Below, piece by piece: positions 28,601 through 37,000 of a stretch of 64,000 nucleotides of DNA. This DNA is from VRUE01 sp963727465 (GTDB lineage: Bacteria; Actinomycetota; Thermoleophilia; Solirubrobacterales; 70-9): assembly GCA_963727465.1 (NCBI GenBank), contig CAVSGL010000012.1, positions 1-64,000 of the forward strand, given 5' to 3'. The stretch's first letter is position 1; each line of letters opens with the position of its first letter. A program made the translations under genes and the position numbers. The notes under the pieces are model-generated. The model worked only from the letters and a program-made list of their open reading frames with translations, did not search any database and was not told where the DNA came from.

Positions 28601-31600
28601 CCCATCTGGGGCCTCGTGCGCTCCGCCCAGGCAGAGCACCCCGGCCGCTTCGTCCTGATCGACACCGACGCAAGCGAGGCCTCGGCCGAGGCGCTCGCCC
28701 ACGCCGCCGCCCAGAGCACCGAGCCCCAGCTCGCCCTGCGCGAGGGCAGGGCGCTCGCCCCCCGCCTGGCGCCCGCCCAAGACGACGCCGACTCGCTGCT
28801 GCCCCCGCCGGGCCCCTACCGGCTCGAGTCCTCTGGCAGCGGCAGCCTCGACGGGCTCTCGCTGGTCGCCAACCCGAGGGCGACGGAGCCGCTCGGGCCG
28901 ACCGAGGTGCGGATCCAGATGCGCGCCGCGGGGCTCAACTTCCGCGACGTCCTGATCGCCCTCGGCCTCTACCCGGGCAAGGGCAGGATCGGCGGCGAAG
29001 GCGCCGGCGTCGTATCGGAGGTCGGCTCCCAGGTAGAGGACCTCGCCCCCGGAGACCGCGTGATGGGCATGGTCCCCGACTCCTTCGCAGCGGTGGCGGT
29101 GAGCGAGGAGCGCACCCTGGTTCGGATCCCCGAGGGCTTCTCCTACGAGCAGGCGGCGGCGATCCCCACCGTCTACCTGACCGCCCACATGGGCCTCTTC
29201 GACCTGGCCGGGCTGAAGCGGGGCGAGCGGGTCCTGATCCACGCCGGCGCGGGCGGCGTCGGCATGGCGGCGATCCAGCTCGCCACCCAGGCCGGGGCGG
29301 AGGTCTTCGCCACCGCCAGCCCCGCCAAGTGGGAGGCGCTGCGCGAGCTCGGCCTCCCCGAGGAGAACATCGCCTCCTCGCGCGATCTCGGCTTCAAGGA
29401 CGCCTTCCTCGAGGCGACCGGGGGAGAGGGAGTCGACGTCGTTCTCAACTCGCTCGCCAAGGACCACGTCGACGCCTCGCTCGAGCTCCTGCCCGGGGGC
29501 GGTCGCTTCCTGGAGATGGGCAAGACCGACATCCGCGACCCCGCGCAGATCGAGGCAAACCACCCCAACGTCACCTACCGCGCCTATGACCTGATCGAAG
29601 CCGGCGCCGAGCGCATGGGGGAGATGCTCAGCGAGGTCGTCTCGCGCTTCGCGGCGGGCGAGCTCGACCACTCCCCGATCGCCGCCTGGGACCTGCGCCG
29701 GGCCCCGCAGGCGTTCCGCCACCTCAGAGAGGGCCGCAACACCGGCAAGGTCGTGCTCACGATCCCCCGCCCGCTCGACCCCGGCAAGACGATCCTGATC
29801 AGCGGCGGCACCGGCGCGATGGCCGCCCAGATCTCCCGCCACCTCGTCAGCGAGCACGGGGCAAGGCACCTGCTCTTGGCGAGCCGCTCGGGGGCAAAGG
29901 CAGAGGGGGCCAAAGAGCTGAAGCAGGAGCTCACCGAGCTGGGGGCGAAGGTAAAGCTCGCCGCCTGCGACGTCTCCGATCCCAAAGCGCTGAAAGCGCT
30001 GCTGGGCAAGGTCCCCAAGGCCCACCCCCTGGGGGCGGTGATCCACACCGCGGGAGCGCTCGATGACCGCACGCTCGAGAGCCTCGACTCAGAGAGCCTC
30101 GCGACCGTCTTCGCCCCCAAGGCAAACGCCGCCCAGCACCTGCACGAGCTGACCAAGGGCACAGAGCTCGACGCCTTCGTCCTCTTCTCCTCGGTCGCCG
30201 GTGCCCTCGGCTCCCCCGGGCAGGCCAACTACGCCGCCGCCAACGTCTTCCTGGACGCGCTCGCGGCAAGGCGCCGCGCGGAAGGGCTGCCGGCCACCTC
30301 GATCGCCTGGGGCGCCTGGGTGCAGCAGAGCGGCCTCACCGCAGAGCTCGGCGAGGCCGACCTGAAGCGCATGCGCCGGGCCGGGATCGAGCCGCTCTCC
30401 GACGCGCAGGGCCTCGAGCTCTTCGACGCCTGCCTCGGCTCCCCGCGCCCCCTCTGCCTGGCGATCGGGCTGAACCGCCAGGGGCTGCGCTCGATGCAGA
30501 GCGCCGGCGTTCTGCCGCCGGTCTTCTCGGGGCTGATCGCCCGCTCCCAGGCGAGGCGACCCAGTGCCGCCTCGGGTGCGCTTGCGGCAAAGCTCGCGAC
30601 CCTGCCCGAGCCAGAGCGCGCCGAATACGTCCTGGAGCTGGTCTGCGGTGAGGTGGCCGCGGTGCTCGGCCACGGCTCAGCTGCCGCGGTCGATTCGGCC
30701 AAGGCCTTCAAGGACATGGGCTTCGATTCCCTCGCCGCGGTCGAGCTGAAAAACCGCCTCGGCCAGGCGAGCGGCCTCGACCTGCCCGCCACCGCGGTCT
30801 TTGACTACCCGACCCCGCAGGCGCTGGCTACCTACCTGCTCGAGCAGGCAAGCGCCGGCGGTCCCGCCAGGCAGGTCGCGGTCAGGGCCCAGGCAAGCGA
30901 GGAGCCGATCGCGATCCTCGGCATGGCCTGCCGCTACCCCGGCGGGGTCGCCTCCCCGGAGGGGCTGTGGGAGCTGGTGGCCCAGGGCAGGGACGGGATC
31001 GGCGAGTTCCCCGCCGACCGCGAGTGGGACCTCGAGCGCCTCTATGACCCCGACCCCGACCACCCCGGCACCAGCTATACGCGCGAGGGCGGCTTCCTGC
31101 ACGAGGCGGCCGAGTTCGACGCCGAGTTCTTCGGCATCGCCCCGCGCGAGGCGGTGGCGATGGACCCCCAGCAGCGGGTCCTGCTGGAGGCCTGCTGGGA
31201 AGCGCTGGAGGACGCGGGCATCGACCCCACCTCTCTGGGCGGGACTCCGACCGGCGTCTTCTCGGGGATGAGCTCGCAGGACTACCAGCAGATAGCCCCC
31301 TCCAGCGGCGTGGATGGCTACGGGATCACCGGCAATGTCGCCAGCGTCGCCTCCGGCCGCGTCGCCTACGCCCTCGGCCTCGAGGGCCCGGCGATGACGG
31401 TCGACACCGCCTGCTCGTCCTCGCTGGTCGCCCTGCACCTGGCCTCCCAGGCGCTCAGGGGAGGGGAGTGCGAGATGGCGCTGGCCGGCGGGGTGACCGT
31501 GCTCGCCACCCCCGGCGCCTTCCTCGAATTCTCCCGCCAGCGCGGCCTCGCCCCCGACGGGCGCTGCAAGTCCTTCGCCGAGGCGGCCGACGGCACCGGC

Positions 31601-34051
31601 TTCTCGGAGGGCGTCGGCATGCTCGTCCTCACCCGCCTCTCGGAGGCAAGGCGCCAGGGCCGCCCGATCCTCGCCGTGGTCAGGGGCAGCGCCGTCAACC
31701 AGGACGGCGCCTCCAACGGCCTCACCGCCCCCAACGGCCCCTCCCAGCAGCGGGTGATCCGCCAGGCGCTGGCAAACGCGGGCCTCGAGCCCAAGGACGT
31801 CGACGCGGTCGAGGCCCACGGCACCGGCACCACCCTCGGCGACCCGATCGAGGCCCAGGCGCTGCTCGCCACCTACGGCCAGGAGCGCGAGGACGGAGCG
31901 CTGCGGCTCGGCTCGATCAAGTCAAACATCGGCCACACCCAGGCGGCGGCGGGAGTCGCCGGGGTGATCAAGATGACGATGGCGCTGCGCGAAGGCGCCC
32001 TGCCCAGGACCCTGCACGTCGATGCGCCCTCGACCAAGGTCGACTGGGAGGCCGGCCAGGTCGAGCTCTTGACCGAGCAGGAGCCCTGGCGGCCAAACGG
32101 CAGACCGCGCCGCGCCGGCATCTCCTCCTTCGGCATCTCGGGCACCAACGCCCACGTGATCTTGGAGGAAGCGCCGGCTCCCGTTGAGGCAGAGGACAGA
32201 GAAGAGGCGGAGCCCCTGCTTGAGGGCCCCGTCCCGCTGCCGCTCTCGGCCAAATCGAAGCCCGCCCTCGAAGACGCCGCCGCCCGCCTCGCCTCCCACC
32301 TGCGAGAGCACCCCGAACTGGACCCCACCGACATCGCCCACTCCCTGGCGAAGACCAGAAGCGCCTTCCCCCACAGGGCGGTGCTCCTGGCCACCGATTC
32401 CAAGGAGCTGCTCGGCGAGCTCGACGCCCTCGCCGAGGGCAGGCCCTCAACCCCCACCGAGAGCGCAGGGGCGGGCCGCCTCGCCTACCTGTTGAGCGGC
32501 CAGGGCTCCCAGAGAGCCGGCATGGGCAGGGAGCTGTATGAGAGCTCCCCCGCCTTCGCCGCCGCCTTCGATCGGATCTGTGAGCCCCTGAGCGCAGAGC
32601 TCGGCTGCTCGCTCAAGGAGATCGTCTTCGCAAAGGGCGAGGCCGCCCAGGAGAAGCTGAACGACACCACCTACGCCCAGCCCGCCCTGTTTGCGCTCGA
32701 GCTCGCCCTCGCGCGCACGCTGGCGGCAATCGGGATGAAGCCCGCACTGCTCGCCGGGCACTCGATCGGCGAGCTCGCCGCCGCCCAGATCTCCGGCGTG
32801 CTCTCGCTCCCGGACGCGGCAAGGCTCGTGGTCGCCAGGGGCGCCCTGATGGGCGCCCTGCCCAAGGAGGGCGCGATGCTCGCCGTGGCCGCAAGGGAGG
32901 CGGAGGCAGCGGCGGCGATCGCGGGCAAAGAGGCAGAGCTCTCGATTGCCGCGATCAACTCACCCACCTCGGTGGTCCTCTCCGGCAAGGAGGGGGCGAT
33001 CGCAGAGCTCGAGGCCGCCTGGGCAACGCAAGGGCGAAAGAGCAAGCGCCTGGCGGTCTCCCACGCCTTCCACTCGCCGCTTGATGGAGCCGATGCTCGC
33101 GGAGTTCGCCGAGCTCGCCGGAAGCCTCGACTACCACCCGCCCCAGATCCCGATCGTCTCCAACCTGAGCGGCGGGCTGCTGAGCGAAGAGCAGGCCACC
33201 GACCCCGCCTACTGGGTCTCCCAGGTGCGCCAGCCGGTGCGCTTTGCCGACGCGGTCGCGACCCTCGCAAAGCAGGGCGCAGGCGCCCTGGTGGAGATCG
33301 GCCCCCAGCCCGCCCTCACCCCGATGGCCGAGGAGTGCCTGGCCCAGGCAGAGCCCAAGGAGCGCCCGGCCCTGATCTCCACCCTGCGCGAGCAAAGGCC
33401 CGAGCCCCATACGCTCGCCACCGCCCTCGCCAGGGCCCACGCCGCCGGCGTCGAGCTCGACTGGGATGCCCTGTTCAGGGGCCGCTCGCCCAAGCGCGTC
33501 CCCCTGCCCACCTACCCCTTCCAAAGGCAGCGCTACTGGCTGGAGGGGGGCCTTGGCTCCTCCGATCCGGCCGCGATCGGCCAGGCCCCCGCCGATCACC
33601 CCCTGCTGGGCTCCACGGTCGAGCTGGCCGGCACCGATCGGGAGGGCCTGCTGCTCACCGGCCGCCTCTCGCTGAAGACCCACCCCTGGCTGGCCGAGCA
33701 CGAGGTCGCCGGCAACGTCCTGCTCCCCGGCGCGGCCTTCGCCGAGCTCGCCCTGAGCGCGGGGGAGAGGGCGGGGGCAGAGCGCCTGGCAGAGCTCACC
33801 CTCGCCGCCCCCCTGATCGTCCCCGCCCAGGGGGCGGTGCAGATCCAGCTCAGCGTCTCCGAGCCCTCCGGGGAGGGCGCCAGGGAGATCTCGATCCACT
33901 CGCGCCCCGAGGCAGACCCCGAGGGGGAGCCCCAGCCCTGGACCCTGCACGCCACCGGCATGCTCGCCGAGGACAGCGCCGAGCCCCCCGCGCCGCTTGC
34001 CCAGTGGCCGCCCCAAGGAGCCGAGCAGATCGAGCTGGCCGGCTTCTATGA
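19586..34051 (+). CDS. Gene 3 fragment 1: modules E, F and first half of G
   Basis: Uninterrupted frame of 4821 codons carrying the docking helix, modules E and F complete, and KS plus most of AT of module G. Genuine protein ends at the HAFHSPL motif of the module G AT. An extra base at about 33081 throws the frame off, and the remaining 320 or so codons are out-of-frame, Arg/Pro-rich translation up to the stop at 34051. Coding continues in the next frame. Confidence 0.85.
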   Translation: MNDEATLRRYLEKVTVDLRKSHRRVKDLEQREREPVAIVGMACRYPGGVASPEELWALLREQRDGVTALPADRGWDLERLYDPDPDSPGTSYAREGGFLDEAGEFDAGFFGIGPREALAMDPQQRLLLEAAWEAFESAGVDPARLKESRTGVFAGISSQDYVTGMRLSPGELEGYQLTGNATSVASGRIAYVLGLEGPAMTIDTACSSSLVALHLAIQSLRRDECQMALAGGATVLATPEVFTEFSRQRGLAPDGRCKSFAEAADGVGWAEGAGMLVLERLSDAEREGRPILAVVKGSAVNQDGASNGLTAPNGPSQQRVIRQALANAGLEPKDVDAVEAHGTGTVLGDPIEAGALLATYGQERERPLRLGSIKSNIGHTVAAAGVAGVIKMTMALREGALPRTLHVDAPSTKVDWTAGQVELLTEAEPWQPNGRPRRAGISSFGISGTNAHVILEEAPAPVEAEEREEAEPLLEGPVPLPLSAKSKPALQDAAARLASHLREHPELDPTDIAHSLAKTRSAFSHRAVLLAADSKELLGELDALAEGRPSTPTESAGAGRLAYLLSGQGSQRAGMGSELYESSPAFAAAFDRICEPLSAELGCSLEEIVFATGEAAQEKLNDTTYAQPALFAIELALARTLEAIGMKPALLAGHSIGELAAAQISGVLSLPDAARLVVARGALMGALPKEGAMLAVAAREAEAAAAIAGREAELSIAAINSPTSVVLSGKAEAIAELEAAWATQGRKSKRLAVSHAFHSPLMEPMLAEFAAIAGSLDYHPPQIPIVSNLSGGLLSEEQATDPAYWVSQVRQPVRFADAVATLAEQGAGALVEIGPQPALTPMAEECLAQAEPKERPALISTLREQRPEPQMLALALARAHAAGIELDWDALFAGRSPKRVPLPTYPFQRQRYWLEGGLGSSDPTAIGQAPADHPLLGAAVELAGTDREGLLLTGRLSLKTHPWLAEHEVAGNVLLPGAAFAELALSAGERAGAERLAELTLAAPLIVPAQGAVQIQLSVSEPSGEGAREISIHSRPEADPEGEPQPWTLHATGTLAEDSAEPPAPLAQWPPQGAEQIELAGFYEGLADLGLAYGPAFQGLGAAYREGNEIYAEVSLAPKQREEAASFAIHPALLDAALHAGAMLLGSEQEGSLRLPFAWSGVSIAAQGADELRVRLSAAGEGAIALELYDQAGIAVATVDSLLTRPLSKDQLTQQRAQTPYEIRWSEVELKAQGREDEPLLWRPQPKQGLPAAAEEIAREALERIQAFLADADNEGKRLAIATAGAIATTEEESPELSLAPIWGLVRSAQAEHPGRFVLIDTDASEASAEALAHAAAQATEPQLALREGRALAPRLARALPGDEAEQPLSLDPDKTILISGGTGAMAAQVSRHLISEHGARHLLLASRSGAKAEGARELKQELTELGAKVKLAACDVSDPKALKALLGKVPKAHPLGAVIHTAGALDDRTLESLDPESLATVFAPKANAAQHLHELTRDTELDAFVLFSSAAGALGSPGQANYAAANVFLDALAARRRAEGLPATSIAWGAWVQQSGLTAELGEADLKRMRRAGIEPLTDAQGLELFDACLGSLRPLCLAIGLNRQGLRAQADAGLLAPIFSGLIHSGSKRRSAGGGALAAKLAALPETERAAHLLELIQSEVAAVLAHESPAAIDPHRAFQEIGFDSLAAVELKNRLSALSGIDLPATAVFDYPTPQALAAYLLEQASAGGPAKQVAVRAQASEEPIAILGMACRYPGGAASPAGLWELVAQGRDGIGEFPSDREWDLERLYDPDPDHPGTSYTREGGFLEDISGFDAEFFGIGPREAVAMDPQQRLLLEACWEALEDAGIDPASLGGTPTGVFSGLMYQDYGTRLNRLPAEVEGYVGTGMSGSVVSGRIAYSLGLEGPAMTIDTACSSSLVALHLASQALRGGECEMALAGGVTLISTPRIFTEFSRQRGLAPDGRSKSFAEAADGVAWSEGVGMLVLTRLSEAKRQGHPILAVVRGSAVNQDGASNGLTAPNGPSQQRVIRQALANAGLEPKDVDAVEAHGTGTTLGDPIEAQALLATYGQEREDGALRLGSIKSNIGHTQAAAGVAGVIKMTMALREGALPRTLHVDAPSTKVDWTAGQVELLTEAEPWQPNGRPRRAGISSFGISGTNAHVILEEAPAPVEAEEREEAEPLLEGPVPLPLSAKSKPALADAAARLASHLREHPELDPTDIAHSLATTRSAFSHRAVLLATDSKELQAELDALAEGRGQSTQQSAEPRPVFLFAGQGAQHPRMAYELHRSLPAFAQRIEECEQALEPFVDWSLSEVLADPEGAWMQRLDIVQPALFAVMVSLARLWGDFGVRPALVAGHSQGEIAAAHISGALSLDDAARVIARRGQAMAKIAGKGAMASVSLAPEALTERLGPYGQSLSLAAINGPASVVVSGEPEAIEQLLAQCEAEGLRAQRIAVDYAAHSHQIEALEDELLEAFAPIKPREAEIALRSTVSGEQVEGKELGPEYWYRNLRQSVLLEPVLTTMLNEGRRGFIEISPHPVLAFGATECADALGITDAQILATLRREEGGPERFARSLAEAHAAGVELDWDALFRGRSPKRVPLPTYPFQRQRYWLEGGLGGGDVSAAGLTDPEHPMLGAAIEDPEGGELTFTGRLSLQTHPWLADHGAAGAVIVPGTAFVELALKAAERLGAEQVDELTFESPLILTEQGAVAIQVSATQTEQAGRWSLSIHSRPDVPEPEERTEWTRHAAGTLTDTGAEPPEPLGEWPPPGAEQIELADFYARLADIGFEHGPAFQGLGAAYRKDKQIYAEVSLAPKQREEAASFAIHPALLDAALHAGAMDALGSGEEALRLPFAWRQVSLHAAGAQELRVRLSEAGEGALAVETFDAAGTPVLGAASMLTRPLSKDQLTQQRSQTPYEIRWSEVELKAQGREDEPLLWRPKPKQGLPAAAEEIAREALERIQAFLADADNEGRRLAIATAGAIATTEEESPELSLAPIWGLVRSAQAEHPGRFVLIDTDASEASAEALAHAAAQSTEPQLALREGRALAPRLAPAQDDADSLLPPPGPYRLESSGSGSLDGLSLVANPRATEPLGPTEVRIQMRAAGLNFRDVLIALGLYPGKGRIGGEGAGVVSEVGSQVEDLAPGDRVMGMVPDSFAAVAVSEERTLVRIPEGFSYEQAAAIPTVYLTAHMGLFDLAGLKRGERVLIHAGAGGVGMAAIQLATQAGAEVFATASPAKWEALRELGLPEENIASSRDLGFKDAFLEATGGEGVDVVLNSLAKDHVDASLELLPGGGRFLEMGKTDIRDPAQIEANHPNVTYRAYDLIEAGAERMGEMLSEVVSRFAAGELDHSPIAAWDLRRAPQAFRHLREGRNTGKVVLTIPRPLDPGKTILISGGTGAMAAQISRHLVSEHGARHLLLASRSGAKAEGAKELKQELTELGAKVKLAACDVSDPKALKALLGKVPKAHPLGAVIHTAGALDDRTLESLDSESLATVFAPKANAAQHLHELTKGTELDAFVLFSSVAGALGSPGQANYAAANVFLDALAARRRAEGLPATSIAWGAWVQQSGLTAELGEADLKRMRRAGIEPLSDAQGLELFDACLGSPRPLCLAIGLNRQGLRSMQSAGVLPPVFSGLIARSQARRPSAASGALAAKLATLPEPERAEYVLELVCGEVAAVLGHGSAAAVDSAKAFKDMGFDSLAAVELKNRLGQASGLDLPATAVFDYPTPQALATYLLEQASAGGPARQVAVRAQASEEPIAILGMACRYPGGVASPEGLWELVAQGRDGIGEFPADREWDLERLYDPDPDHPGTSYTREGGFLHEAAEFDAEFFGIAPREAVAMDPQQRVLLEACWEALEDAGIDPTSLGGTPTGVFSGMSSQDYQQIAPSSGVDGYGITGNVASVASGRVAYALGLEGPAMTVDTACSSSLVALHLASQALRGGECEMALAGGVTVLATPGAFLEFSRQRGLAPDGRCKSFAEAADGTGFSEGVGMLVLTRLSEARRQGRPILAVVRGSAVNQDGASNGLTAPNGPSQQRVIRQALANAGLEPKDVDAVEAHGTGTTLGDPIEAQALLATYGQEREDGALRLGSIKSNIGHTQAAAGVAGVIKMTMALREGALPRTLHVDAPSTKVDWEAGQVELLTEQEPWRPNGRPRRAGISSFGISGTNAHVILEEAPAPVEAEDREEAEPLLEGPVPLPLSAKSKPALEDAAARLASHLREHPELDPTDIAHSLAKTRSAFPHRAVLLATDSKELLGELDALAEGRPSTPTESAGAGRLAYLLSGQGSQRAGMGRELYESSPAFAAAFDRICEPLSAELGCSLKEIVFAKGEAAQEKLNDTTYAQPALFALELALARTLAAIGMKPALLAGHSIGELAAAQISGVLSLPDAARLVVARGALMGALPKEGAMLAVAAREAEAAAAIAGKEAELSIAAINSPTSVVLSGKEGAIAELEAAWATQGRKSKRLAVSHAFHSPLDGADARGVRRARRKPRLPPAPDPDRLQPERRAAERRAGHRPRLLGLPGAPAGALCRRGRDPRKAGRRRPGGDRPPARPHPDGRGVPGPGRAQGAPGPDLHPARAKARAPYARHRPRQGPRRRRRARLGCPVQGPLAQARPPAHLPLPKAALLAGGGPWLLRSGRDRPGPRRSPPAGLHGRAGRHRSGGPAAHRPPLAEDPPLAGRARGRRQRPAPRRGLRRARPERGGEGGGRAPGRAHPRRPPDRPRPGGGADPAQRLRALRGGRQGDLDPLAPRGRPRGGAPALDPARHRHARRGQRRAPRAACPVAAPRSRADRAGRLL

Positions 34052-37000
34052 GGGCCTCGCAGACCTCGGCCTCGCCTACGGCCCCGCCTTCCAGGGCCTC
34101 GGCGCCGCCTACCGCAAGGGCAATGAGATCTACGCCGAGGTATCGCTTGCGCCCAGGCAACGCGAAGAGGCGGCCTCCTTTGCGATCCACCCCGCCCTGC
34201 TCGACGCCGCCCTGCACGCGGGGGCGATGCTCTTGGGCTCTGAGCAAGAGGGGAGCCTGCGCCTGCCCTTTGCCTGGAGCGGCGTCTCGATCGCCGCCCA
34301 GGGAGCGGAGCGAGCTGCGCGTGCGCCTCAGCGCGGCCGGCGAGGGGGCGATCGCGCTCGAGCTCTATGACCAGGCGGGGATCGCGGTCGCGACCGTCGA
34401 GTCCCTACTCACCCGCCCGCTCTCCAAGGACCAGCTGACCCAGCAGCGGGCCCAGACCCCCTATGAGATCCGCTGGAGCGAGGTCGAGCTCAAAGCGCAA
34501 GGCCGAGAGGACGAGCCGCTGCTCTGGCGGCCAAAGCCAAAGCAGGGCCTGCCCGCGGCAGCCGAAGAGATCGCCCGGGAAGCCCTCGAGCGCATCCAGG
34601 ACTTCCTCGCCGACGCCGACAACGAGGGCAGGCGGCTGGCGATCGCAACCGCAGGCGCGATCGCCACCACCGAGGAGGAGTCCCCCGAGCTCTCCCTCGC
34701 CCCCATCTGGGGCCTCGTGCGCTCCGCCCAGGCAGAGCACCCCGGCCGCTTCGTCCTGATCGACACCGACGCAAGCGAGGCCTCGGCCGAGGCGCTCGCC
34801 CACGCCGCCGCCCAGAGCACCGAGCCCCAGCTCGCCCTGCGCGAGGGCAGGGCGCTCGCCCCCCGCCTGGCCCGGGCGCGCCCTGGAGAAGAGGCAGAGC
34901 AGCCGCTATCGCTCGACCCCGCCAAGACGATCCTGATCAGCGGCGGCACCGGCGCGATGGCCGCCCAGATCTCCCGCCACCTGATCAGCGAGCACGGGGC
35001 AAGGCACCTGCTGCTGGCGAGCCGCTCGGGGGCAAAGGCAGAGGGGGCCAGAGAGCTGAAGCAGGAGCTCACCGCCCTCGGCGCCAAGGTAAAGCTCGCC
35101 GCCTGCGACGTCTCCGATCCCAAAGCGCTGAAAGCGCTGCTGGGCAAGGTCCCCAAGGCCCACCCCCTGGGCGCGGTGATCCACACCGCGGGAGCGCTCG
35201 ATGACCGCACGCTTGAGAGCCTCGACTCAGAGAGCCTCGCCACCGTCTTCGCCCCCAAGGCAAACGCCGCCCAGCACCTGCACGAGCTGACCGAGGGACA
35301 CAGAGCTCGACGCCTTCGTCCTCTTCTCCTCGGCCGCCGGCGCCCTCGGCTCCCCCGGGCAGGCCAACTACGCCGCCGCCAACGTCTTCCTGGACGCGCT
35401 CGCGGCAAGGCGCCGCGCGGAAGGCCTGCCGGCCACCTCGATCGCCTGGGGCGCCTGGGTGCAGCAGAGCGGCCTCACCGCAGAGCTCGGCGAGGCCGAC
35501 CTGAAGCGCATGCGCCGGGCCGGGATCGAGCCGCTCACCGACGCGCAGGGCCTCGAGCTCTTCGACGCCTGCCTCGGCTCCCCGCGTCCCCTCTGCCTGG
35601 CGATCGGACTGAACCGCCAGGGGCTGCGCGCCCAGGCCGATGCCGGTCTTTTGGCGCCGATCTTCTCGGGCCTGATCCACTCGGGGTCAAAGCGCCGCTC
35701 GGCGGGGGGCGGAGCGCTTGCGGCAAAGCTCGCCGCCCTGCCCGAGCAAGAGCGCGCCGCCCACGTGCTCGAGCTGATCCAGACCGAGGTGGCGGCTGTG
35801 CTCGGCCACGGCTCCCCCGCGGCGATCGACCCCGCCAGGGCCTTCCAGGAGATCGGCTTCGACTCCCTCGCCGCGGTCGAGCTGAAGAACCGCCTCAGCG
35901 CCCTCAGCGGCCTCGACCTGCCCGCCACCGCGGTCTTCGACTACCCGACCCCGCAGGCGCTGGCCACCTACCTGCTCGAGCAGGCGAGCGCCGGCGGTCC
36001 CGCCAGGCAGGTCGTGGTCAGGGCCCAGGCAAGCGAGGAGCCGATCGCGATCCTCGGCATGGCCTGCCGCTACCCCGGCGGGGTCGCCTCCCCCGCGGGG
36101 CTGTGGGAGCTGGTTGCCCAGGGCAGGGACGGGATCGGCGAGTTCCCCTCCGATCGCGAGTGGGACCTCGATCGCCTCTATGACCCCGACCCCGACCACC
36201 CCGGCACCAGCTACACGCGCGAGGGCGGCTTCCTGGAGGACATCTCGGGCTTCGATGCCGAGTTCTTCGGCATCGCCCCGCGCGAGGCCGTCGCGATGGA
36301 CCCCCAGCAGCGGGTCCTGCTGGAGGCCTGCTGGGAAGCGCTCGAGGACGCCGGCATCGACCCCGCCTCGCTGGGCGGGACCCCGACCGGCGTCTTCTCG
36401 GGGCTGATGTATCAGGACTACGGGACGCGGCTCAACCGTCTCCCCGCCGAGGTCGAAGGCTACGTCGGCACGGGAATGTCGGGCAGCGTGGTCTCCGGGC
36501 GGATCGCCTACTCGCTCGGCCTCGAGGGCCCGGCGATGACGGTCGACACCGCCTGCTCGTCCTCGCTGGTCACCCTGCACCTGGCCGCCCAGGCGCTGCG
36601 CCAGGGAGAGTGCGAGATGGCGCTGGCCGGCGGAGTGACCCTGATCTCGACGCCGCGCATCTTCACCGAGTTCAGCCGCCAGAGGGGGCTGGCCCCCGAC
36701 GGGCGCAGCAAGTCCTTCGCCGAGGCCGCCGACGGAGTCGCCTGGTCGGAGGGCGTCGGCATGCTCGTCCTCACCCGCCTCTCGGAGGCAAGGCGCCAGG
36801 GCCGCCCGATCCTCGCCGTGGTCAGGGGCAGCGCCGTCAACCAGGACGGCGCCTCCAACGGCCTCACCGCCCCCAACGGCCCCTCCCAGCAGCGGGTGAT
36901 CCGCCAGGCGCTGGCAAACGCGGGCCTCGAGCCCAAGGACGTCGACGCGGTCGAGGCCCACGGCACCGGCACCACCCTCGGCGACCCGATCGAGGCCCAG

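Noticed and set aside
26333..30046. Very long open frame on the minus strand (1237 codons), like others at 2791-6024, 15351-18212, 37064-40162 and 57668-59716
   Set aside because: They are mirror images of PKS coding sequence. High GC with G/C at third codon positions keeps the opposite strand free of stops. The translations are Gly/Arg/Asp-rich, match no recognisable domain and recur in every module.
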